Below are positions 7,264 to 14,529 of a stretch of DNA of 15,394 nt, piece after piece. The notes beneath the pieces are model-generated. The model was not told the origin of the DNA. It saw only the letters and a program-made list of their open reading frames with translations, and did no database searches. Location of the stretch: assembly GCA_045580775.1 (NCBI GenBank), contig JAZNOK010000178.1, positions 1 through 15,394 of the forward strand, read 5' to 3'. Made by a program: the position numbers and the translations under genes. This DNA comes from JAZMZS01 sp045580775 (GTDB taxonomy: Bacteria > Bacillota > Clostridia > Oscillospirales > CAG-272). Positions within the stretch are counted from its first letter, which is position 1; every line of letters starts with the position of its first letter.

Positions 7264-7806
7264 TTACACCTTGAATGCGAAATACTCAAGTATATACTGC
7301 ACCTCTGTCTGATGGACCTCGTAATACTGCTCGGTAGAAGTGTAGGTAAAGATATATATTCTCTCTCCATAAACGCAAAGCACCTGCATAAACTTGTAGC
7401 TCTGTCCGAGTATATCCCCTGTAAACACGTACTTTTTCGCATTGTTTTCTCCGAGCTTGGTATCAATATCTCTGCCGACAACCTCGACATTGTCATAAAG
7501 CTCCGTATACGACGATATCAAGCTGTCAAAATACTGCTCGGGAGTCGTAAACTCGCCGTTGAGCACGCTTGACATGACAGATATATTAGACTCATCGCCG
7601 CTCTCGCCGTTTGCGGTAGCACTGACATAACCGTTCTGACTTGTAACAGTCCACTCTGAAGGTACTTCAAGATTAAAGTCGTTTATATCAGTGGATATGA
7701 CCTTAAATCCCATGTGAGCCTCCGATGTTCCCGTGCAGGAACCGAGAGACAGCATGAGCACGGTGATCATACACATCGAAAGCACCAAAGAAAGCATTCT
7801 TTTCAT
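7264..7806 (-). CDS. Secreted lipoprotein, possibly with a PsbP-like domain
   Basis: 180 residues. MKRMLSLVLSMCMITVLMLSLGSC is a signal peptide ending in a lipobox (LGSC, lipidated Cys24), so the protein should be anchored on the outer face of the membrane. The mature part begins FKVISTDINDFNLEVPSEWTV and continues with strand-like segments and a long amphipathic stretch (EQYFDSLISSYTEL). This pattern resembles the small PsbP-like lipoproteins common in Clostridia, but that is recognition by eye only and gives no function. AAGGAG lies 7 bases before the ATG. It follows the PLP enzyme gene after 57 bases and is almost joined to the cysteine desulfurase. Confidence 0.8.
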   Translation of the reverse strand: MKRMLSLVLSMCMITVLMLSLGSCTGTSEAHMGFKVISTDINDFNLEVPSEWTVTSQNGYVSATANGESGDESNISVMSSVLNGEFTTPEQYFDSLISSYTELYDNVEVVGRDIDTKLGENNAKKYVFTGDILGQSYKFMQVLCVYGERIYIFTYTSTEQYYEVHQTEVQYILEYFAFKV

Positions 7807-7863
7807 TTTTTTGCTCCTTACTTTTTATAACTGATTTGTTGGTAATTATATCCGCGGTATTGT

Positions 7864-9114
7864 TCAGTTCTGCTCTCTGAGCTTGAGTACCTCCTCTGCC
7901 GCACAGAGCACGCCTACCTTTCCGCTCTCGTAGGTAAGTCCCCCCTGGAAAAAGACGGTATACGGAGGACGCAAAGGTCCGTCAGCCGACAGCTCAATGC
8001 TGGCTCCCATGCAAAACGTCCCCGCCGCCATAATGACCTCATCTGCATATCCCGGCATTGCCCAAGGCTCAGGAGTAACAAATGCATCGACAGGAGATCC
8101 GTACTGAATACCACGGCAGAATGCACACAGTCCCTCTGCTGTACCGAGCTTGACCGCCTGAATGATATCCGAGCGTCGTTCGCTGTACCCGGGCTCAGTC
8201 TCGTATCCGAGTTTTTCAAATATATAAGCAGCAAAATGTGCCGTCATTATTGCCTGAGATACGGTATGAGGAGCGTAAAACAGTCCCTTGTACATATTTT
8301 TTGTCTGTCCGATGGATGCTCCTACCTCGAGTCCCACACCCGGAGTGGTAAGTCTGTAGGAGGCAAGCTCCACTGCTCTTTTGCTCCCCGCGAGATAACC
8401 GCCGCAGTCAGCCATTCCTCCGCCCGGGTTTTTGATAAGTGAGCCTATGATCAGATCACACTCAAAAGGCTCATACTCCTCGGTAAACTCACCGTAGCAG
8501 TTGTCGCACACAAAATACGCATCAGACAGCTCATGCACCAGCCTTGCCGCCTCATTTATCTGCTCACTTGTAAGAGTCGGACGGTCAAGATAGCCCTTTG
8601 AGCGTTGGGCGTAGACGACCTTGATACGCTTTCCCTGTTCTGAGGTAAGTACACTGCGGATAGCATCCAGATCTATTCTGTCGGCTGAAAGCTGCTGTTC
8701 GGCATACTCAACGCCAAAATCCCTCAGCGAACCATCGCCTGTATTTCCGTTTATCACTTCATCCAGGGTATCGTAGGGTTTTCCCGTGACCGAATACATA
8801 ACATCTCCGGGTCTGAGCAGACCGTACAGTCCTATAGCCAGTGCGTGAGTGCCGTTTGCTATACTGTGTCTGACAAAAGCCGCCTCAACCCCGAACACCT
8901 CAGCATATATCCTGTCAAGAGTGTCTCTTCCCTTGTCATCGTAGCCGTAGCCGTCGGTCGGCATAAAGTGAGATGCCGAAACTCTGTTTTCCTTGAATAC
9001 TCTGAGTATCTTTTTGGTATTTATCTCAGATACGCGTCTGAGCTCTCTGAATATCGGCTCAAGTGCCTCTTCAGCCTCCACGCTGAGTTCTTGCAGATCT
9101 ATATTGTTATTCAT
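7864..9114 (-). CDS. Met_gamma_lyase-family PLP enzyme (YnbB/'aluminum resistance protein' type)
   Basis: 416 residues from the chosen start. It matches the family known as YnbB in Bacillus, annotated as methionine gamma-lyase-like or 'aluminum resistance' protein; the physiological reaction is not well established, with a C-S lyase expected from the fold. Visible features: SASHFMPTDGYGYDDKGRDTLD near the N-terminus, IANGTHALAIGL (85-96), the DNCYGEF segment with Asp204, and SLIKNPGGG with the PLP lysine at 228. An ATG three codons earlier (9123) is only one base from the AAAGGA site; the ATG at 9114 has a 10-base spacer and is preferred. The gene begins 15 bases after murD and is probably co-transcribed with it. 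Confidence 0.88.
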   Translation of the reverse strand: MNNNIDLQELSVEAEEALEPIFRELRRVSEINTKKILRVFKENRVSASHFMPTDGYGYDDKGRDTLDRIYAEVFGVEAAFVRHSIANGTHALAIGLYGLLRPGDVMYSVTGKPYDTLDEVINGNTGDGSLRDFGVEYAEQQLSADRIDLDAIRSVLTSEQGKRIKVVYAQRSKGYLDRPTLTSEQINEAARLVHELSDAYFVCDNCYGEFTEEYEPFECDLIIGSLIKNPGGGMADCGGYLAGSKRAVELASYRLTTPGVGLEVGASIGQTKNMYKGLFYAPHTVSQAIMTAHFAAYIFEKLGYETEPGYSERRSDIIQAVKLGTAEGLCAFCRGIQYGSPVDAFVTPEPWAMPGYADEVIMAAGTFCMGASIELSADGPLRPPYTVFFQGGLTYESGKVGVLCAAEEVLKLREQN

Positions 9115-9124
9115 CTTTTTCATA

Positions 9125-9130
9125 TCCTTT
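9125..9130 (-). promoter_or_regulatory. Ribosome binding site overlapping the murD stop codon
   Basis: AAAGGA on the minus strand shares base 9130 with the murD stop TAA (9132-9130). It sits 10 bases before the ATG at 9114 but only one base before the ATG at 9123, which decides the start and suggests coupling to murD translation. Confidence 0.65.
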
Positions 9131-10569
9131 TATTTGAGTGATTGTACTATCTCCTTAAATCTTCTGCCACGCTGCTCGAAATTCCGGAACATATCAAATG
9201 ATGCACACGCAGGAGAAAGCACTACCCGACCGCCCTTCTCTGCATGCTCACCTGCTATCTCTACAGCACGGACAAAATCCGCCTCGATCACGTACGAAAG
9301 ACCGCTATCCGGATAGCTCGGATGGCATTCGATCGCGTCGCTTATCGCCTGTGCAGTCGCACCGCACAGCACAACGAAGCTTGCCTTCTCACACAGCACC
9401 TCGGCAAGAGGCTCGAATGGGATATGCTTGTCATAGCCGCCGCATATTACTACGCTCTTGTCAGCGAACGCCCTGAGTGCCGCCGCTGTACGAGTGGGTG
9501 AAGAGTCGATCGAAGAATTATAATAATCCACCCCATTGTGGGTGCGGACAAACTCAAGTCTGTGCTCCACTCCGCCAAAGCTCGCGGCAGTCTCTCTGAG
9601 CACACACACAAAGTCATCATCGTCAAAAGAAAGACCGTAGACAGCACCAGCCGCTGCCATGTAGTTTTCTATATTATGAGATCCCGGGAGCTTGATCTTT
9701 GCCGTATCAAGCAGTACCGTCTCGCACACACCCTCTCGCAAAATAACATTGCCGTTGTCAACATACAGCATCCCATCGGCAAAGTCACAGCTCTGCTCGA
9801 TTCGTGAAAAGGCGATCCGCTTCGTGTCGGGTTTTTGCTCGCTTTTGAGTATGCCGCATGTAACTGCATTGTCTATATTACACACAAGACGCCCGCATCT
9901 CTGATTGCGGCAGATATTCTTCTTTGCCTCTGTGTACTCCTCCATGCCGGTGTGCCAGTTTAGGTGGTTCGGTGTGATGTTTGTTATAACAGCAATATCC
10001 GGAGAGTCGGACATACTCTGAAGCTGAAAGCTGGACAGCTCTACCACAGCTATGTCATGCTCTGTCATTTCATATACATAAGGAAGCAACGGAGCTCCGA
10101 TATTCCCTCCCACATACGCACGGCCGCGAGAACCGCTACGCTCAAGCAAAGCCTTTGTGAGCAGGTATGTAAGTGTGGTGGTAGTGGTTTTTCCGTCGCT
10201 GCCGGTGATCGCAACGATGCGTGCGGGAGTAAGAGAAAAAAACAGCTCCATTTCGCTCGTCAGCTCCGCACCGTTCGCCACAGCCTCTGCTATCTGCGGA
10301 GTATCCGGGCGAAGTCCCGGAGAGCGGAAAATTATTTCCTCCTCTATACCGTCAAGATATCCCTCGCCGCATATTACACTAAGGCCTCTCTGCTCGCACA
10401 GGGTCTTGACCTCGGGAGACAGCTCATCGATGGGTTTGATGTCTCTTGCACACACATCCGCACCTGCATCCAGCAAAAAGCGGATAAGCGGCAAATTTGA
10501 CACTCCTATACCGATAACGGCTGTTTTCTTATTTTCAAAACGCTCGCGTACCTTATCTTTCAGACTCAT
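9130..10569 (-). CDS. murD: UDP-N-acetylmuramoyl-L-alanine--D-glutamate ligase
   Basis: 479 residues, somewhat longer than the usual 450. MurD adds D-glutamate to UDP-MurNAc-L-Ala in the cytoplasm, the second amino acid step of peptidoglycan precursor synthesis. Domains: an N-terminal UDP-binding Rossmann fold (VIGIGVSNLPLIRFL), the ATPase P-loop GSDGKTT (123-129, Asp where many MurD have Asn), ELSSFQL, NHLNWH, GSHNIENYMAA, HRLEF, and the C-terminal SPACASFDMFRNFEQRG that is typical of MurD. The ribosome site is poor (AAAGTGA). Transcription begins at a strong promoter about 57 bases upstream. The gene is the first of a likely operon with the PLP enzyme, lipoprotein and desulfurase genes; no other mur or cell-division gene is adjacent. 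Confidence 0.97.
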   Translation of the reverse strand: MSLKDKVRERFENKKTAVIGIGVSNLPLIRFLLDAGADVCARDIKPIDELSPEVKTLCEQRGLSVICGEGYLDGIEEEIIFRSPGLRPDTPQIAEAVANGAELTSEMELFFSLTPARIVAITGSDGKTTTTTLTYLLTKALLERSGSRGRAYVGGNIGAPLLPYVYEMTEHDIAVVELSSFQLQSMSDSPDIAVITNITPNHLNWHTGMEEYTEAKKNICRNQRCGRLVCNIDNAVTCGILKSEQKPDTKRIAFSRIEQSCDFADGMLYVDNGNVILREGVCETVLLDTAKIKLPGSHNIENYMAAAGAVYGLSFDDDDFVCVLRETAASFGGVEHRLEFVRTHNGVDYYNSSIDSSPTRTAAALRAFADKSVVICGGYDKHIPFEPLAEVLCEKASFVVLCGATAQAISDAIECHPSYPDSGLSYVIEADFVRAVEIAGEHAEKGGRVVLSPACASFDMFRNFEQRGRRFKEIVQSLK

Positions 10570-10599
10570 AGTTCACTTTTCTTTCATCACAAAAATATG

Positions 10600-10619
10600 T
10601 TTTCGCCCTGCGGCAAAAA
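10600..10619 (-). promoter_or_regulatory. Hairpin in the murD leader
   Basis: On the minus strand, TTTTTGCC (10619-10612), loop GCAG, GGCGAAAA (10607-10600): an 8-bp stem with one G-T pair. It lies within the predicted 57-base leader. Five T follow four bases later (CATATTTTTG), so it could act as a weak attenuator, or only as a stabilising structure. Confidence 0.45.
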
Positions 10620-10625
10620 TTGCTA

Positions 10626-10673
10626 ACACTTTATTATATAAAAAAAATCTTCATCTTTCAATGACTAAAGTGT
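10626..10673. repeat. Perfect 8-base inverted repeat flanking the murD promoter
   Basis: ACACTTTA at 10626-10633 and TAAAGTGT at 10666-10673. The half-sites are 40 bases apart start to start and bracket the -35 and -10 elements; one overlaps the last -10 base and the start point. The layout suits a repressor binding two sites on one helix face, but the region is AT-rich and chance is possible. Confidence 0.4.
10633..10661 (-). promoter_or_regulatory. murD operon promoter
   Basis: On the minus strand, TTGAAA (10661-10656), 17 bases, TATAAT (10638-10633): 5 of 6 and 6 of 6 consensus matches. The start point is predicted near 10626. Confidence 0.85.
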
Positions 10674-10700
10674 AAAAAAATCAATATTTTCCTCTTTTAC

Positions 10701-10729
10701 TTGATTTATATGCACTTATGTGTTAAAAT
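10701..10729 (+). promoter_or_regulatory. Promoter of the 136-residue lipoprotein gene
   Basis: TTGATT (10701-10706), 17 bases, TAAAAT (10724-10729), with TG one base before the -10 (extended -10). It is back to back with the murD promoter, 40 bases away. The predicted start near 10736 gives a leader of about 31 bases. Confidence 0.8.
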
Positions 10730-10766
10730 AAGCATACAAAAAACTCATCCTTCGGGGGTTACTCTA

Positions 10767-11177
10767 ATGAAAAAGCTTGCCGCTATTCTGATCATGTCGA
10801 TACTGATATTACCTGTGCTCTGCTCCTGCACCGCACAAAAGGACACCGATACACAATGGTGGGAAGACACCTCCGCCCTCACTTCTGCCGGCTCCGAAGA
10901 TACAGCAGAGCCGCCCTCTTTGATCTCGCATCTGTTCGGAGAATGGAAAAACCAGCATGGAATAGTCGAGCCGATAGACGAAAAGACCGTCGCAGGCTCA
11001 CCCTACACGGTAAAAAGCATCAAGGAGGATGAACGGGCAAATATCACCGCCACCCTCACCGTAGACGGCTCTGACGTAGTCTATACCGTGTACCGCTACA
11101 AAGTAGGCTATGCCGAATACTCATATATGGAAGCACGCTTCACAGCGAAAGACATCCTGTTCACTTATACAAAATGA
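10767..11177 (+). CDS. Small secreted lipoprotein of unknown function
   Basis: 136 residues. The frame is open from 10701, but that stretch holds the promoter; the ATG at 10767 opens a signal peptide (MKKLAAILIMSILILPVLCSC) with a lipobox LCSC and lipidated Cys21. An acidic, Ser/Thr-rich linker (about 24-50) follows, then a compact region beginning LFGEWKNQHGIVEP and rich in beta-strand-like sequence (TVKSIKEDE, ITATLTVDGSDVVYTVYRYK). I do not recognise the family; a small lipocalin-like or PepSY-like outer-face protein is conceivable but unsupported. The ribosome site is unusual: CGGGGGTT rather than AAGGAG, with a short spacer. It has its own promoter and terminator, so it is monocistronic. 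Confidence 0.75.
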   Translation: MKKLAAILIMSILILPVLCSCTAQKDTDTQWWEDTSALTSAGSEDTAEPPSLISHLFGEWKNQHGIVEPIDEKTVAGSPYTVKSIKEDERANITATLTVDGSDVVYTVYRYKVGYAEYSYMEARFTAKDILFTYTK

Positions 11178-11206
11178 TCTTTTTTTATATACTCAAACCG
11201 TTTTTC

Positions 11207-11237
11207 CTCCCCGACACAGCTCGGGGAGACTTTTTTT
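11207..11237 (+). terminator. Intrinsic terminator of the small lipoprotein gene
   Basis: CTCCCCGA, loop CACAGC, TCGGGGAG, then AC and seven T (11231-11237). The stem is a perfect 8 bp and begins 30 bases after the stop codon. Confidence 0.95.
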
Positions 11238-11311
11238 GTTGATTTAACTACGAAAAATTGCAAAGTATCACAAAATAATACAAAAATCCGCTCTCAAAAT
11301 CGGTAATTTTG

Positions 11312-11340
11312 TTGACAATTTGTTAATAGTGTGCTAATAT
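11312..11340 (+). promoter_or_regulatory. Promoter of the NhaC-type antiporter gene
   Basis: TTGACA (11312-11317), 17 bases, TAATAT (11335-11340), preceded by TGC, giving an extended -10. The start should be near 11347, leaving a leader of about 64 bases before the ATG at 11411. Confidence 0.8.
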
Positions 11341-11410
11341 TTACGTGGATTGTACAAGCAATGCTCATGAATTTGTTTGTATATTATTTTTATTTTTAAG
11401 GAGAAAAACA

Positions 11411-13087
11411 ATGAAAAACAGCACAATGCTAAAAGCAGTCGCTATGCTCGTGGCTCTTGTTGTTGTCATAGTTCTCGCCGTCGCCCTCAAGGGAAGCGGT
11501 CTGATGGACTGCGGCGACTGCGAGGGTACCGGGACAGTTGAAGCTGTCGCATGCGACTCCTGCGGCGGAGACGGACAGGTAGAGGCGGGTAGATACTACT
11601 CCACCTTTATGGCTCTTGTACCTCCGATAATCGCTATCGCTCTCGCACTTATTACAAAAGAGGTATACTCCTCTCTGTTCATCGGTATTGTAGCCGGCGG
11701 ACTGTTCGCTTGTGAATTTGCTCCTCTGGACACCATGGACGCCATCATCAACGACGGCCTGATCGGTGCTGTCAGCGGTACTGCGGGAATATTCATATTC
11801 CTGGTCATTCTCGGTATCATGGTAGCACTCGTAAACAAGGCGGGCGGTTCTGCTGCGTTTGGAAGATGGGCACAAAAGCACATCAAGACAAGAGTAGGAG
11901 CTCATCTCGCTACATTTGCTCTCGGTGTTCTCATCTTCATTGATGACTACTTCAACTGTCTGACAGTCGGAAGCGTCATGCGTCCCGTTACGGACTCGCA
12001 CAAGATCAGCCGTGCAAAGCTCGCATACCTCATCGACGCTACAGCAGCTCCAATATGTATGATAGCTCCCATATCCTCATGGGCTGCAGCAGTGTCAGCT
12101 TACGCTCCTGAGGGAACAAGCGGAATTGCAATGTTTGTAAAAGCTATCCCCTACAACCTCTATTCGCTGCTCACGCTCGTATTTGTAATAGCAATATCCC
12201 TGATGAAGTTCGACTACGGCCCTATGGCAAGATACGAAAAGAATGCTCTCGCAGGAGATCTGCATACCGTTGCTTCTTCAGCCGATGCTTCCACTGAGGA
12301 GGAAGGCAACCCCAACGGTAAGGTAATCGACCTTATCCTGCCGGTGCTTGTACTTATCGGGGTTTGCGTATTCGCCCTGGTTTATGTTGGCGGAATATTC
12401 AACGGTTCTGACTTTATCACTGCATTCTCAGACACAGATGCTACGGTAGGTCTTCCCTGGGGAGCTCTGATAGTGCTCGTATTCACTATGATCTTCCTTG
12501 TATGCCGCCGCGTTATCTCTATCAAGGATGCTATGGATGCTATTCCAAAGGGCTTTAACGCTATGGTTCCCGCTATCCTTATCCTTACATTTGCTACCTC
12601 ACTCAAGAACATGACCGGACTTCTCGGTGCGGATGTTTACGTAGATGAGCTTATGACCAGTGCCGCAGCGGGTCTTGACAAATTCCTGCCTGCGATAGTA
12701 TTCCTTGTCGCTTGCGGTCTTGCCTTTGCTACAGGAACATCATGGGGTACATTCGGTATACTGATCCCGATAGTTGCAGCTATTTTTGAACCCGGAACAG
12801 AGCTCTACATCATCGGCATGTCCGCATGTCTGGCAGGTGCTGTGTGCGGAGACCACTGCTCACCTATCTCCGTCACCACGATCATGTCCAGTGCAGGTGC
12901 TATGTGCGACCATGTCAGCCACGTTTCTACACAGATTCCTTATGCTGTGACTGTTGCAGCTATATCCTGTGTCGGCTACATATTTGCAGGCTTCGTTCAG
13001 AACGTATACCTCACTCTCGCTGTAGGTGTAGCTCTCACGATCGGTACTTTGTTCGTTATCAAAGCAATAACCAAGAAAAAAGCATAA
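11411..13087 (+). CDS. nhaC: NhaC-family Na+/H+ antiporter with an N-terminal double CxxCxGxG motif
   Basis: 558 residues. The frame opens upstream at 11345, but AAGGAG 7 bases before the ATG at 11411 fixes this start. A polytopic membrane protein with about a dozen hydrophobic segments, exchanging Na+ for H+ or a related substrate. Family motifs: IDDYFNCLTVGSVMRP (177-192), ISSWAAAVSAY (221-231), GTSWGTFGILIP (442-453), CGDHCSPISVTTIMSS (479-494) and CDHVSHVSTQIPYA (499-512). Between the first hydrophobic segment (about 9-26) and the next (about 65-82) sits CGDCEGTG (34-41) and CDSCGGDG (48-55), the pattern of a DnaJ-type zinc finger, which is not a usual NhaC feature. The gene is monocistronic, with its own promoter and terminator. 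Members also include malate/lactate exchangers, so the substrate is not certain. Confidence 0.9.
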   Translation: MKNSTMLKAVAMLVALVVVIVLAVALKGSGLMDCGDCEGTGTVEAVACDSCGGDGQVEAGRYYSTFMALVPPIIAIALALITKEVYSSLFIGIVAGGLFACEFAPLDTMDAIINDGLIGAVSGTAGIFIFLVILGIMVALVNKAGGSAAFGRWAQKHIKTRVGAHLATFALGVLIFIDDYFNCLTVGSVMRPVTDSHKISRAKLAYLIDATAAPICMIAPISSWAAAVSAYAPEGTSGIAMFVKAIPYNLYSLLTLVFVIAISLMKFDYGPMARYEKNALAGDLHTVASSADASTEEEGNPNGKVIDLILPVLVLIGVCVFALVYVGGIFNGSDFITAFSDTDATVGLPWGALIVLVFTMIFLVCRRVISIKDAMDAIPKGFNAMVPAILILTFATSLKNMTGLLGADVYVDELMTSAAAGLDKFLPAIVFLVACGLAFATGTSWGTFGILIPIVAAIFEPGTELYIIGMSACLAGAVCGDHCSPISVTTIMSSAGAMCDHVSHVSTQIPYAVTVAAISCVGYIFAGFVQNVYLTLAVGVALTIGTLFVIKAITKKKA

Positions 13088-13101
13088 AGCATAATTTTTA
13101 T

Positions 13102-13135
13102 TACGGGCGGTCATCAGACCGCCCGTATTTTTTTT
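13102..13135 (+). terminator. Intrinsic terminator of the antiporter gene
   Basis: TACGGGCGGTC, loop ATCA, GACCGCCCGTA, then eight T (13128-13135). A perfect 11-bp stem, 14 bases after the stop codon. Confidence 0.97.
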
Positions 13136-13157
13136 ACCTAAAAAACACAAAAATAGG

Positions 13158-13186
13158 TTTACTTTTCGGTATTTATAATGTATACT
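13158..13186 (+). promoter_or_regulatory. Promoter of the esterase-glycoside hydrolase operon
   Basis: TTTACT (13158-13163), 17 bases, TATACT (13181-13186): 4 of 6 and 5 of 6 consensus matches. The start near 13193 leaves a leader of about 26 bases. A TATAAT at 13174-13179 has no -35 at proper distance. Confidence 0.6.
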
Positions 13187-13218
13187 TAAGTTACCAAATA
13201 CATAAGGAGACGTACAAC

Positions 13219-14484
13219 ATGAAGAAGCTATTATCAGTTATCTTCTGTGCAATAGCGGCAATCACCATGCTCACATCATGCACCCCTGATGCTAACAATG
13301 TCTCTGATGCAGACACTTCCGCAAACACCGACCATGTCACGCAGGCGGAAAGCGAGGGGGGACTTGTTCTCATACGCGACCAAAAGACCGAATACTCGAT
13401 GATATATGACGATGCACTTTCTATCTATTCTGTGTGCCAGGATCTGAAGGCGGAAATATACAACACGTATTCCGTCAACATGTTCCCGAAAAAATCAAGC
13501 AAGACGGATATAAGTGAATATGAGATCCTGATCGGTCAGACCAACCGTCCCGAGTCATCTCAGGTACAGAGTGAGATAGGGGAAGACGAATACGCAATAA
13601 AGGCGGTCGGCAAAAAGATCGTCATCACCTCGCTCACCGAAAGAGGAATAGAAGCGGGAGTAAAGGAGTTTATGAGCATGTACGTCAGCACATCAAATGA
13701 TGGCTTCGTTATACCGAAGGACCTGAATACTGTAAAAAAAGCACCCGCTGAATCAGCAGGGCTTGCGGCAGGGTGGACTTTTGATACTTATGAGGCATCA
13801 AACAAAATCACACTCCCATATCAGATATACCTGCCCGAGAATCTCGACACCTCAAAGAAATATCCTGTTATTCTCTTTATGCATGGGCTGGGCTCTGTAG
13901 GTACAAGCGGAGAGCACATCACGCAGACTGTCGCTCAGTTTGTAAAGAACGTAGCCTCCTCCGAAAAATACAAAAACGAGGCTATCATAATCGCACCTCA
14001 GCATCCAAAGGGACAGAAGTGGGTAGAGGTGGATTACAAGCCGGGTGTTTATGATTTTGACAAGACTCCCATATCAAAATGGCTAGCCGCAGCAAAGGAG
14101 CTTTTGGACAAGCAGATAGACACTCTCCCCATAGATGTAAACAGAATATACGGCTACGGCAACTCCATGGGAGCTTTTGCAACTATCTACATGGCAATGA
14201 CCTATCCCGATCTCTATGCAGCGATAGTTCCCGTTGCGGGAGGATGCGATCCCGAAAAGGCGGCTCTTATAAAGGATGTGCCGATATGGCTCTTCCACGG
14301 GGATGCTGACACGACCGTAAACATTGTGGGAAGTCAGACCCTCTATGACAATCTCAAAACTCTCGGAGCTGAAAACGCAAAGATGACTGTATTCGAGGGG
14401 ATAGGGCACGCGTCAAAGGGGTGCTTCGTTGCGGCGGCAAACACAGAGGGCATGCTCGACTGGATGTTCTCACAATCCAAATAA
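13219..14484 (+). CDS. Lipoprotein esterase (alpha/beta hydrolase, PHB-depolymerase/feruloyl-esterase-like) with N-terminal accessory domain
   Basis: 421 residues. The frame is open from 12826, inside the antiporter gene, but AAGGAG 9 bases before the ATG at 13219 and a signal peptide there fix the start. A lipobox (LTSC, Cys21) anchors it outside the membrane. Residues about 48-158 (YSMIYDDALSIYSVCQDLKAEI, EILIGQTNR, YAIKAVGKKIVITS) resemble the domain found at the N-terminus of alpha-glucuronidases and beta-hexosaminidases. Residues about 185-421 are an alpha/beta hydrolase: oxyanion HG (222-223), nucleophile Ser316 in GYGNSMGAF, acid Asp364 in HGDADTTVN, and His397 in GIGHASKG. This type often removes acyl or feruloyl groups from polysaccharides; the substrate is not visible. 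A glycoside hydrolase gene follows after 45 bases with no terminator between. Confidence 0.88.
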   Translation: MKKLLSVIFCAIAAITMLTSCTPDANNVSDADTSANTDHVTQAESEGGLVLIRDQKTEYSMIYDDALSIYSVCQDLKAEIYNTYSVNMFPKKSSKTDISEYEILIGQTNRPESSQVQSEIGEDEYAIKAVGKKIVITSLTERGIEAGVKEFMSMYVSTSNDGFVIPKDLNTVKKAPAESAGLAAGWTFDTYEASNKITLPYQIYLPENLDTSKKYPVILFMHGLGSVGTSGEHITQTVAQFVKNVASSEKYKNEAIIIAPQHPKGQKWVEVDYKPGVYDFDKTPISKWLAAAKELLDKQIDTLPIDVNRIYGYGNSMGAFATIYMAMTYPDLYAAIVPVAGGCDPEKAALIKDVPIWLFHGDADTTVNIVGSQTLYDNLKTLGAENAKMTVFEGIGHASKGCFVAAANTEGMLDWMFSQSK

Positions 14485-14529
14485 AATTTTAAAATTTTAA
14501 ATATTCTTTACTATCAAGGAGACAACATT

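Noticed and set aside
7845..7850. TATAAT on the minus strand upstream of the 180-residue lipoprotein
   Set aside because: No acceptable -35 at 16-18 bases (GCAGAA at 17) and no terminator before it, so an internal promoter is possible but not supported.
9964..10500. 178-codon plus-strand frame
   Set aside because: Antisense to the murD ATPase and N-terminal domains, which carry clear family motifs.
11429..12001. 190-codon minus-strand frame inside the antiporter gene
   Set aside because: Fully antisense to well-conserved NhaC coding sequence, with no ribosome site or promoter.
14485..14510. AT-rich palindromic stretch (AAAATTTTAAAATTTT) between esterase and hydrolase genes
   Set aside because: No GC stem, so not an intrinsic terminator; the two genes are treated as one transcript.
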